DNA of 64,000 nt. It comes from Streptomyces acidicola (GTDB lineage Bacteria > Actinomycetota > Actinomycetes > Streptomycetales > Streptomycetaceae). The notes beneath the pieces are model-generated. The model was not told the DNA's origin. It made no database searches and saw only the letters and a list, made by a program, of their open reading frames with translations. Made by a program: the position numbers and the translations under genes. The stretch covers positions 1 to 64,000 of the forward strand of contig NZ_VMNX01000001.1 of NCBI RefSeq assembly GCF_009377235.1, in the 5' to 3' direction. This document shows, piece by piece, positions 57,473 to 64,000 of the stretch; position 1 is the first letter of the stretch, and every line of letters starts with the position of its first letter.

Positions 57473-58114
57473 GTGACCGCCGCCCCGGCCAACATCGCCC
57501 CCTGGCACACCAACGTGTACGTGGACGGCGTCGCGTACCCCACCCGCCACTACGCCCTCCTCGACGAGGACGACGACGGCACCGAAACCGTCCTCGGCTT
57601 GAAGCCCGACGAACTGCACTACATCCGCGCCATCCACGAGGCCGCCCACGCCGTCACCGCGATCGCCGGAGGCGCGCACCTCCACCACGCCCAAATCGAG
57701 ACCCTCGACAGTGCCACCGACAACGGAGGCGTCACCGAGGCCTGCGGCCTGGACGACGGCAACCTCTACGCCGTCTTCAGCGGGGCCGGGGAACGGGCCA
57801 ACGACCGCTGGCTGCGCGAAGCCGGCCTGTGGACGCCGCGGCTGGCCGTCGCTGTCGAGTCCGGAGCCCGCAGCGATCGCGCCAGTTTCCTGGAGGTCAA
57901 CCCGCACGTGGGCTTCGGTGACCGAGAGGTCGACTACCGCGTCGTTCACGACCTTGCCGACCAGGTCATCGACCGCCACTGGCGAGAGATCAACGTCGTC
58001 GCTGACGCCCTCGTACAGCAGATCCGCCTGGACGGCGACGACATCGCCGGCCTGATCCGCATCCCCAACGGCCCGCACCGGGCCCGTAACACGGAAGGGA
58101 ACGAAGCACCGTGA
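57473..58114 (+). CDS. M41-like HExxH protein (213 residues)
   Basis: IHEAAHAVTAIAGGAHLHHAQIE (about 60-82) is an HExxH zincin site with the glycine-rich stretch and downstream Asp that resemble the FtsH (M41) peptidase domain, without the AAA part. The C-terminal region is helical. Two HExxH proteins in a row is unusual. GTG 57473 follows ATCCACC and lies 15 bases past the previous stop. Confidence 0.7.
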   Translation: MTAAPANIAPWHTNVYVDGVAYPTRHYALLDEDDDGTETVLGLKPDELHYIRAIHEAAHAVTAIAGGAHLHHAQIETLDSATDNGGVTEACGLDDGNLYAVFSGAGERANDRWLREAGLWTPRLAVAVESGARSDRASFLEVNPHVGFGDREVDYRVVHDLADQVIDRHWREINVVADALVQQIRLDGDDIAGLIRIPNGPHRARNTEGNEAP

Positions 58115-59430
58115 CCGCCACATCCGTCGAGAAGGTCAACGGCGCATCGCTGGCCCAGCCCGAGCGCGGCTTTGACGCCGTCGCCCTGGCCGAGGCGGAG
58201 GCGATCCGGACACGCGCGGAAGCCGAAGCCGCTGCCCTCCGCACCGAAGCGGCCGGCAAGGCCGAGGCCGAGAAGGTCAGGGCCGTCGAGGAAGCTGAGA
58301 AGCTGCGGCTCGCCAACGAGAAGCAGCGGCTGCGCCTGGAGAAGGACCAGGTCGACCACGACGCCTACGTCGCCAAGAAGGAGGCCGAGGCCGCCAAGTC
58401 GCGCGCCGAGAAGGAGAAGGCCGAGCAGGCCGATGTCGACCAGGCCGCCAGCGAGGAGCAGCGCGCCAAGGAGCAGGAACGCAGCGAGAACCTGTGGAAG
58501 TGGGGGGCCCGCGGTATCTATCTCGTCGGGTTGGTCATCGCCGCGCCCGTGCAGTTCCTCGCCTTCTGGGACAGGGAGCGCCCGTTCCTCGTCGCCGCCC
58601 CCGCGCTGCTGGAGGGCCTGGCGCTCGTTCTCGCCTGCGGTGCCGCATGGGCCGTCGCCCACCGTCGGGACGTCCTCCCGTACCGCATCGGCATCATGGC
58701 TGGCGCGCTGATTGCCGCAGGCATCAACCTGTGGCACGGCATCACTGACCCGGCGATCGGGTTGAACGCCGGCCTGATTGGAACCATCGCCTCGCTGGGC
58801 GGGCCGATCGTGCTCATGGCCTACGAGCACGGCATCGCGCAGAAGGTCGATGGCATCCCGTCGCTGCGGGAGCGTCGAGCCGCTGCCCGAGCCAAGGCCG
58901 AAGCGGATGCAGCCCGCGAGAAGACGCGCAGCGAGAAGCAGGCGGCCGAGGCGAAGGCTGCCGCTGACAAGGCTGCCGCGCAGAAGCGCGCGGAGGAGGA
59001 GCAGGCACGCAAGGACGTCGACCGCAAGGCCAGCCACCCCGACGTGTGGGAGGTCGCCGACGCCCTCCGTGCCGCGCGAGGTTCCGCGTTCGTCACCGAG
59101 CAGATCTGGGCCGAGTCCTGGCTCCTCGTCACCGGCTGCAAGACCGTCGGTATCCGCGCCGAAATCGAGGCTCAGTCGCGGGCCGCGCAGGCGCACATGC
59201 GGACCGTCACCGAGGCCCCCATCTTCGGTGAGTTGTCGCTGGTCAATTCCCAACGACCCTCGCGCCCCAAGAAGGACCCGAACGCACCCGACGGGCGCCG
59301 CAACAACGGTGGTACTCCGCCCGTGCGTCGTCCCGGCGACAGCCAGCCGAACAGCCCCCTTGCCCGCACCCAGGCCCGCGCCGAGCGGACCCCCGAGCCC
59401 GCCAAGAACTCCCGCCCGAACGCCAACTAA
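58111..59430 (+). CDS. Spd-like (DUF2637) transfer membrane protein
   Basis: The 439-residue protein has a long coiled-coil N-terminal region rich in Lys and Glu (about 25-125), four membrane spans (about 128-240), a second charged coiled coil, and an RRKPKP-type C terminus with Pro and Arg. This layout fits the SpdB2/DUF2637 group that accompanies the Tra translocase in Streptomyces plasmids and helps spread between cells. GTG 58111 overlaps the previous stop. Confidence 0.65.
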   Translation: MTATSVEKVNGASLAQPERGFDAVALAEAEAIRTRAEAEAAALRTEAAGKAEAEKVRAVEEAEKLRLANEKQRLRLEKDQVDHDAYVAKKEAEAAKSRAEKEKAEQADVDQAASEEQRAKEQERSENLWKWGARGIYLVGLVIAAPVQFLAFWDRERPFLVAAPALLEGLALVLACGAAWAVAHRRDVLPYRIGIMAGALIAAGINLWHGITDPAIGLNAGLIGTIASLGGPIVLMAYEHGIAQKVDGIPSLRERRAAARAKAEADAAREKTRSEKQAAEAKAAADKAAAQKRAEEEQARKDVDRKASHPDVWEVADALRAARGSAFVTEQIWAESWLLVTGCKTVGIRAEIEAQSRAAQAHMRTVTEAPIFGELSLVNSQRPSRPKKDPNAPDGRRNNGGTPPVRRPGDSQPNSPLARTQARAERTPEPAKNSRPNAN

Positions 59431-59454
59431 CCCACCCCATTGGAGAGATCAGAA

Positions 59455-59928
59455 ATGAACGCGACCCTTCGCAAGATTGCCGTCTCGGGCGGCGCGGCCG
59501 TAGCCCTCCTCGGAGGCGCCACCGCCACCGCCGTGGCGGCTAGCCCGGAGCACGAGGCGACCGTCATCGCAATCGCCCGTACCGACACCGGACCGGGCAG
59601 CGCTGACGGCATCACGGGCGACCTCACCCCCAACGGCGGCGTCGGCGCGCCGCTGCAGAACCCCGCCAACGGACAGGTCCCGGCCGGCTACAACCAGCAG
59701 ATCCAGACCCAGGCATCCGGTGGCGTCATCGGCGCCGGTGTCGTCGCGATCCTCGTGCTCGGGATCATCGTGGTCGTCCGCATCAAGGGCCGGGACGTCA
59801 AGGTCGGCGACGCCGTCGTCCTCACCCTGTTCGGGATCGCCGTGTCCGGCACTGTCATCGGCGCCCTGGGTGACCAGCTCACCGACTCCGCCATCGGGTC
59901 CATCGGCAGCATGCTCGGCGGCCTCTAG
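59455..59928 (+). CDS. Spd-like small membrane protein (157 residues)
   Basis: A signal-anchor-like N terminus (RKIAVSGGAAVALLGGATATAVAA) and two later membrane spans with a short soluble middle. Position directly before the translocase suits a Spd/TrbC-like transfer protein. ATG 59455 follows GGAGAGATCAG. Confidence 0.6.
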   Translation: MNATLRKIAVSGGAAVALLGGATATAVAASPEHEATVIAIARTDTGPGSADGITGDLTPNGGVGAPLQNPANGQVPAGYNQQIQTQASGGVIGAGVVAILVLGIIVVVRIKGRDVKVGDAVVLTLFGIAVSGTVIGALGDQLTDSAIGSIGSMLGGL

Positions 59929-59987
59929 CCCACCTCGCGGGGCCCGCAGATCCGGGCCCCGCACCCACCCCAGGAAGGACACGGCCA

Positions 59988-62228
59988 GTGGCCACCGAAG
60001 TGCAGCCCGACCACATCGAGCAGCAGCCCGTCGAAGATGCCGCCGAGCCCACCCGCACCGACCGCATCAAGACCGCGTTCAAGGAGCAGTACGGCCATGC
60101 CTCCGCCCGTGGCAAGGACTGGCTGGCCGGCGGGGACCTCGACCAGGTCGATGTCATCCAGTACGCCACCCAGCGGAAGCAGGGCAAGCGCGATGAGAAG
60201 CTCGCCCGCCAGCAGCGGACCGTCGCCGAAGCCCACGGCCGTTTCGCCCACGCCAAGATGCAGGCCGAGGAAGGCGAATCCGCAGGCAGGGGGATGCTCG
60301 CGAGCCTCGGAGGGCGTGTCGCCGCCGAGGAGTCCAAGCTGGCCGCGTTGCAGGCCACGCCCGTGCTGCCTCCCACTGACCGGGAGATCGCAGCGGCCCG
60401 CACCAGCAAGAAGGCCGGACGTGCCGCGATCGTCGCGGCGGGCGGGTTCGGATCGCTGTCCGTGCTCGGTGCCGCGATCGAGCAGGCCGCCACCGGGCAG
60501 CCGCTCCTCCTCGGAGTCGTGACCACCGCGGCCGGCTACGGCTGGTACCTGCTCTCCCGGCCCTTCGTTGCCCGCGGGAAGGAGGGGGTGGCCCCTTTCG
60601 TCCCGGCCCCCAGCCTGCCCGCCACGTTCCAGGCGGAGTCGGCCGGGGGAGCGACGCCGATCGTCGGCGGGAACGTCGTCATGTCCGTCGAGCAACTGCC
60701 CGACGAGGGCAAGCCGTTCCCCATCCGTGATGCGCGTACCGCCGAGCAGCTAGCCCAGTGCGTGTTGCTGGCGGCGCGAGCCGAGAACGTGCCGATCGTC
60801 GAAGTGTCCGACGTGACGCGGCAGCCGTGGGGCTGGCAGTGCACCGTCCGCGTCGGTGAAGGCACCCCCGAGGCGATCATTGATAAGAGCGGCGACCTGG
60901 AAACCCGCTTCGACCTGCCCACCAACGGTGTCCGGCCGCAGCCGCTCAAGGTCCGGAGGGCCTGCGCCGTGCTGCGCCTCGTCGACGGGGATCCGTTCGC
61001 TTCCGCCCCCGGCCTGCCCCGCCGCGCTCCCAAGTCCCTGTCGATCACCGACGCGTTCCGTATCGGAACCTCGGTCGGCGGCGACCCGCTCGAACTGTCC
61101 CTGGCTGGCGTCATGGGTCTGTGGGTCGCGGCATCCGGTGGCGGCAAGACCGGCATCCTCCAGGCCCTCGCCGAGGGCGTCACCGCTTGCCGGGACAACA
61201 TCACCATCGACCTCGACCCGTTCGGCGACGGCCTCGAAGACCTCGGCGACGCGGTGCGGATCACCGGCCGGTCCAACGAGCAGATCGAAGCGGTCCTGCT
61301 GTTCTTCCTGGTCATGGCCAAGGGCCGGGCTCGGCTGCGGGCCAAACTCGGCATGGGCAAGAAGTGGCAGCCCAGTCCCGAACGTCCGGCCGTCACGATC
61401 TTCTTCGACGAGCTGCCGAAGGCCAGCGCCCTGGCCAAGCGCCTGTACAACGACCTGCTGCTCGTCGGCCGCAAGGAACTGATTGTCGTCGAGGCCGCGT
61501 CGCAGGGCGGCCAGAGTACCTACCTCGGGGCGAACATCGCCCAGATGGTCGCCCTGAAGGCCGTCGGCCCCTGCAAGGTCGAAGACACCCGGTCCGTTTT
61601 CGGCGACGGCTCTGTCAAGGAGGGCTACCTGCCGCACAAGCTGTCCCCGGCCACCCAGACCGATCCCAAGGATGCTGGCCACATCTTCATCCAGGGCGTG
61701 CCTGGGAAGGCCGATGAGCCGATCGAGTACGCCATCCACGAGGTACCGTCCGCCGTTCTCCGCCAGCTCGGACAGGAGCGGCTCGAAGCCGGACTGCTCG
61801 ACCCCGACCAGGACAGCCTCGACGCCATGCGGACCGTGGACCTGCCCGAATACGTCGAGGCCGTCTACGACAACGACGGCAACCTCAAGAAGCCTGCCCC
61901 GGTCGAGCTCCTCACCTGGGAGCAGCTGCTGAAGCTGTGCGGCGCGGAGCCGGCTGCCGGTGCCGATCTGACGGACGGGCCCGCACGGGCCGCGGTCGAG
62001 GACTCGGTGACCGTGATGGAGAAGGCGGGCGTCGACCGGATGAAGACCGAGCCGCTCCTTGCCGCCGTCCGGGACTACGACCCCGACGCCTACGGCGAGA
62101 TGACGGTCGATGAGTTCAAGGCGCTCATGAAGCAGGCCGGCGCCGGGGCACCCGTCACGCTCGGCGAGATGGACGGAGAGAAGAACCCGCGCGGGTTCAA
62201 GCGTGATCGGCTCCGCCACCTGCTGTGA
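59988..62228 (+). CDS. FtsK/TraB-type conjugative DNA translocase
   Basis: The 746-residue protein has an acidic N-terminal tail, two membrane spans (about 148-190), Walker A ASGGGKT (near 383-389) and Walker B VTIFFDELPKA (near 469-479), and a C-terminal helical region with a basic end that would bind DNA. This matches Streptomyces TraB/TraSA proteins, which move double-stranded DNA through a hexameric pore and recognise a clt repeat array. The array lies directly downstream. GTG 59988 follows AGGAAGGACACGG. Confidence 0.92.
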   Translation: MATEVQPDHIEQQPVEDAAEPTRTDRIKTAFKEQYGHASARGKDWLAGGDLDQVDVIQYATQRKQGKRDEKLARQQRTVAEAHGRFAHAKMQAEEGESAGRGMLASLGGRVAAEESKLAALQATPVLPPTDREIAAARTSKKAGRAAIVAAGGFGSLSVLGAAIEQAATGQPLLLGVVTTAAGYGWYLLSRPFVARGKEGVAPFVPAPSLPATFQAESAGGATPIVGGNVVMSVEQLPDEGKPFPIRDARTAEQLAQCVLLAARAENVPIVEVSDVTRQPWGWQCTVRVGEGTPEAIIDKSGDLETRFDLPTNGVRPQPLKVRRACAVLRLVDGDPFASAPGLPRRAPKSLSITDAFRIGTSVGGDPLELSLAGVMGLWVAASGGGKTGILQALAEGVTACRDNITIDLDPFGDGLEDLGDAVRITGRSNEQIEAVLLFFLVMAKGRARLRAKLGMGKKWQPSPERPAVTIFFDELPKASALAKRLYNDLLLVGRKELIVVEAASQGGQSTYLGANIAQMVALKAVGPCKVEDTRSVFGDGSVKEGYLPHKLSPATQTDPKDAGHIFIQGVPGKADEPIEYAIHEVPSAVLRQLGQERLEAGLLDPDQDSLDAMRTVDLPEYVEAVYDNDGNLKKPAPVELLTWEQLLKLCGAEPAAGADLTDGPARAAVEDSVTVMEKAGVDRMKTEPLLAAVRDYDPDAYGEMTVDEFKALMKQAGAGAPVTLGEMDGEKNPRGFKRDRLRHLL

Positions 62229-62250
62229 CCGTTACGCGAAGTATGTGTCC

Positions 62251-62411
62251 CTGATCAGGGCCTGCTCAGCCCTGCTCAGGCCGCAAACCCGCAGGTCGCA
62301 GCTGCTCAGGCTGCTGATCAGGGCCTGCTCACCGTCTGCTCTGAGCGGCGGGTGAGCAGGGTCCTGAGCGGCCCTGACCTGCACGTTTGCCTGTTGAGCA
62401 GGCCTGAGCAG
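62251..62411. repeat. Clt-like CTGCTCA repeat array downstream of the translocase gene
   Basis: The core CTGCTCA occurs in direct orientation at 62262, 62272, 62302 and 62325 and inverted (TGAGCAG) at 62353, 62395 and 62405, with further partial copies. The 18-base CTGATCAGGGCCTGCTCA repeats 63 bases apart (62251 and 62314). In Streptomyces conjugative plasmids the TraB protein binds an 8-base repeat array (clt) just 3' of its own gene, as here. Confidence 0.75.
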
Positions 62412-62460
62412 TGAGGACAAAGCACCGCAAACAACCACGCAAGCCGAAGGAGATACCGCC

Positions 62461-62664
62461 GTGAGTGCAACAAGCCGATGGGCCTGGACCCTCGTGATCA
62501 GCAGTGACGGCAGGCAGTACACGCTGCCCGGCGAGACGATCGCCGCCGCCAACGCGACTGCGGACACGATCCTGCCCCCGATCCTCAAGGACGTGCCCCG
62601 CCAGTTCTGGGGCCGTGATGGTGGCTTCCGAGTCATCAGCTTCTCTGCCACCCGCACCAACTGA
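62461..62664 (+). CDS. Hypothetical 67-residue protein
   Basis: Small, with a helix and mixed strands; not recognised. GTG 62461 follows GAAGGAGATACCGCC, one of the best ribosome sites in the transfer region, so it should be well expressed. Confidence 0.5.
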   Translation: MSATSRWAWTLVISSDGRQYTLPGETIAAANATADTILPPILKDVPRQFWGRDGGFRVISFSATRTN

Positions 62665-62696
62665 CCCAACGCGCCCATCTCGAAGGAGTCCCCGTC

Positions 62697-63101
62697 ATGC
62701 CCAAGATCTGGCAGCCGAACGAGGCGAAGAAGTTCGCCCGGCAGGTCCAGCTCGGCAAGAGCTACTACATCGTCCACACCATGGCGACGAACCTCGCCCC
62801 CTACGAGGACCCGTACCTGTACAGCGAGGTCAAGTTCACCCGCCGCCTCCCGCTCACCGGGAACATCGCCACGGACGGCGGTACGTCCGCCATCCGCATG
62901 TGCCAGGTGTACGGGCCCGTGTACGAGGAGCGGCCCGCCGGGCTCCGCAAGCTCGCCGGCCCCGCCCCCCAGGTCGCCGGGCCGCTCGGCGCCGACTACG
63001 AGGGCGTGCTGGACGAGCCCGAGCTCCGTGGCCTGGAGAAGCAGGCCGCCCAGACCAGCGACCCGCGCAAGCGCCGCCCCCTCGGCGGCTGGCGCGTCTG
63101 A
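62697..63101 (+). CDS. Hypothetical protein with RRQRL-like region (134 residues)
   Basis: A basic patch and the phrase TRRLPLTGNIATDGGTSAIRMCQVYGPVYEE resemble the RRQRL-type or zinc-associated proteins carried next to transfer genes on Streptomyces elements, but the match is partial. The C terminus is basic and unstructured. Confidence 0.45.
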   Translation: MPKIWQPNEAKKFARQVQLGKSYYIVHTMATNLAPYEDPYLYSEVKFTRRLPLTGNIATDGGTSAIRMCQVYGPVYEERPAGLRKLAGPAPQVAGPLGADYEGVLDEPELRGLEKQAAQTSDPRKRRPLGGWRV

Positions 63102-63121
63102 CACCGATCAAGGAGTACCCC

Positions 63122-63304
63122 ATGGAGTACACCCACCAGTCCGTGAAGGACTACGTGGAGGCGAAGAAGCGCGGCGACCGCGCCACCACCGACCGCATCG
63201 TCGCCGAAGTCACGGCCCGCTTCGACGCCCGCACCACCGACGGCAGCGAAATCGTCGAGCTCGGGCGCGCCATGGAGCGCGTCAGCCTCGGCGAAGGGGA
63301 GTGA
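63122..63304 (+). CDS. Hypothetical 60-residue protein
   Basis: A short acidic/basic helical protein (VKDYVEAKKRGDRATTDRIVAEVTARFDARTTD); not recognised. It may be cotranscribed with its neighbours. ATG 63122 follows AAGGAGTACCCC. Confidence 0.5.
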   Translation: MEYTHQSVKDYVEAKKRGDRATTDRIVAEVTARFDARTTDGSEIVELGRAMERVSLGEGE

Positions 63305-63310
63305 ACGCCA

Positions 63311-63496
63311 GTGCCCAGTCGCGAGGAGATCTTCAACGCTGCCGTAGCCGCCATGAGGCGCGGGCACCAGCTCAACGCTCAAGGCGCCGATGAGTCGCAC
63401 CCCGACTACGCGAACGTCATGCCCACCCTGCATGCGGCGATCGCCGCCGGGTTCACGGACGCCGAGATCTACGCAGCAGCCACTGCCCCGCAGTAG
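63311..63496 (+). CDS. Hypothetical 61-residue protein
   Basis: Helical with a hydrophobic end (VMPTLHAAIAAGFTDAEIYAA), possibly interacting with a partner; no family recognised. GTG 63311 lies four bases after the previous stop. Confidence 0.5.
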   Translation: MPSREEIFNAAVAAMRRGHQLNAQGADESHPDYANVMPTLHAAIAAGFTDAEIYAAATAPQ

Positions 63497-63503
63497 CTGA
63501 GCC

Positions 63504-63543
63504 GGGGCGCCCCCACCCGCCTGCCAGCAACCAGGGGCGCCCC
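63504..63543. terminator. Hairpin between small genes
   Basis: Two copies of the self-complementary GGGGCGCCCC (63504-63513 and 63534-63543) can pair over a 20-base loop, followed by TTCC; a possible terminator. Confidence 0.4.
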
Positions 63544-63586
63544 TTCCACCCCCGCCCGAACCAGACCGAACGAGGAGACCTTCATC

Positions 63587-63781
63587 ATGCCCGTACAGAT
63601 CAGCGGAATGACAGACCAGGAATGGGAGGCGCAGAACGGCACCCTCCAGCCCTCGGAAGCACAGGCGCAGGGCCTGTGCTGGTGCTGCACCGGAAACGGC
63701 GTCCTCTACAGCGCCTTCGGTGGCAACCAAATCAAGGTTAGCTGCCGTGAATGCAGCGGCGACGGCAAGGCCCGGTCATGA
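63587..63781 (+). CDS. DnaJ-type zinc-finger miniprotein (64 residues)
   Basis: CWCCTGNGVLYSAFGGNQIKVSCRECSGDGKA contains the paired Cys-x-x-Cys-x-Gly-x-Gly pattern of the DnaJ cysteine-rich (zinc-binding) region, without any J-domain. Its 64 residues are essentially this finger plus a short N-terminal tail. ATG 63587 follows ACGAGGAGACC. Confidence 0.6.
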   Translation: MPVQISGMTDQEWEAQNGTLQPSEAQAQGLCWCCTGNGVLYSAFGGNQIKVSCRECSGDGKARS

Positions 63782-64000
63782 CCGCCAAGACGCTCACGCC
63801 ATCCGCCTCGGCCACCGCCGCGAAGCCGCTCGACTTCGACGAACGCCTGACCCTCGCTGCCCTCGCCGTCGACGCCCGTACCGACACCACGCCGCTCGAC
63901 CTGGCCGACGTGATCCGGATTCCCGAGCGGGCACCCCGGTCGCTCACCCCCACCTCGGCGCCCTGCCCCTACAACACCCCCATCGCGGGCCTGCTGTACC
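63778..64000 (+). CDS. Partial gene running off the window
   Basis: An open frame begins at the ATG 63778, which overlaps the previous stop (ATGA), and continues past base 64,000 with clear GC-biased codons; about 74 residues are visible. The start (MTAKTLTPSASATAAKP) is Ala/Thr-rich, followed by a helical stretch. Identity unknown. Confidence 0.5.
   Translation, partial: MTAKTLTPSASATAAKPLDFDERLTLAALAVDARTDTTPLDLADVIRIPERAPRSLTPTSAPCPYNTPIAGLLY

Larger units (their letters stand above)
18982..64000. mobile_element. Integrative and conjugative element with phage-type early genes (left end; continues past the window)
   Basis: The left boundary lies between the PL11 lyase stop and the integrase stop. 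Inside are integrase, immunity-type repressor and excisionase-type genes, a phage-like replication/recombination block, a KorSA-like GntR repressor with operators, Spd-like proteins, an FtsK/TraB-type translocase and a clt-like repeat array. No virion genes were recognised. The attachment core cannot be fixed because the right junction is outside the window; 18,982-19,050 must contain it or its neighbour. Confidence 0.8.

Noticed and set aside
19051..64000. Complete prophage
   Set aside because: No terminase, portal, capsid, tail, holin-endolysin pair or other virion gene could be recognised, and the right part carries conjugation genes.

Overview
The window is high-GC actinomycete DNA, almost certainly from a Streptomyces chromosome. 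Third codon positions are nearly all G or C, GTG and TTG starts are frequent, and the gene families are typical of the genus (DUF6114/DUF6230, Scr1-type HTH regulator, DUF6083, DUF6907, PL11 lyase). It splits into about 19 kb of chromosome and about 45 kb of an integrated mobile element that runs off the right edge.

Chromosome (1-18,981). It opens with a perfect-phase hexamer tandem repeat. A lysine-free relative of aminotransferases, a DedA membrane protein, a UlaG-like metallo-beta-lactamase-fold hydrolase and a degenerate resolvase-like protein follow. A tightly coupled three-gene unit on the minus strand comes next: DUF6230, DUF6114 and a rare fusion of a squalene/phytoene-synthase domain with a cis-prenyltransferase (UppS-like) domain. 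After it lie a membrane-anchored alkaline-phosphatase-superfamily protein, a MoxR ATPase/VWA-zincin pair, an OsmC peroxiredoxin, a stand-alone DnaK behind a HAIR-like operator, an Scr1-type regulator, a pterin dehydratase, a methyltransferase and a secreted rhamnogalacturonan lyase.

Mobile element, left part (18,982-43,829). A tyrosine integrase sits next to the lyase terminator, so the left attachment site should lie in the short gap between them. An immunity-type repressor and a divergent small HTH gene form a likely switch. A plus-strand operon of tiny overlapping genes (mostly ATGA or GTGA junctions) then carries actinophage-early-type functions: DUF5131 (Gp37/Gp68), a clamp-like protein, a RecE-like nuclease, a Sak4-like ATPase, HNH nuclease, replication-initiator-like proteins, MazG-like and DUF4326 proteins, and many small zinc-finger or HTH proteins. 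No terminase, portal, capsid, tail or lysis gene was recognised.

Mobile element, accessory part (42-52.6 kb). Short mono- or bicistronic units on both strands, separated by strong hairpin terminators, encode a TTA-codon-containing membrane protein, a secreted HNH nuclease, an I36-type inhibitor, a RelE/ParE-like toxin with a putative partner, DUF4352, DUF6083 and DUF6907 proteins, a Nudix hydrolase, and a protein with five zinc-ribbon repeats joined to a GIY-YIG-like domain. Two of the units carry a near-duplicate two-hairpin leader motif.

Mobile element, transfer part (52.3-64 kb). A KorSA-like GntR repressor with five copies of a CTTGGRTATCCAAG-like operator precedes a long operon. This holds an excisionase-type HTH protein, small proteins, a RapZ-C-domain protein, two HExxH proteins, Spd-like membrane proteins and an FtsK/TraB-type DNA translocase. 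Directly downstream of the translocase is a dense array of CTGCTCA repeats that looks like a clt (conjugal transfer) locus. The element therefore looks like an actinomycete integrative and conjugative element (pSAM2-like transfer and regulation) that carries a phage-type replication/recombination module. Functions are inferred from motifs read by eye; no database search was possible.
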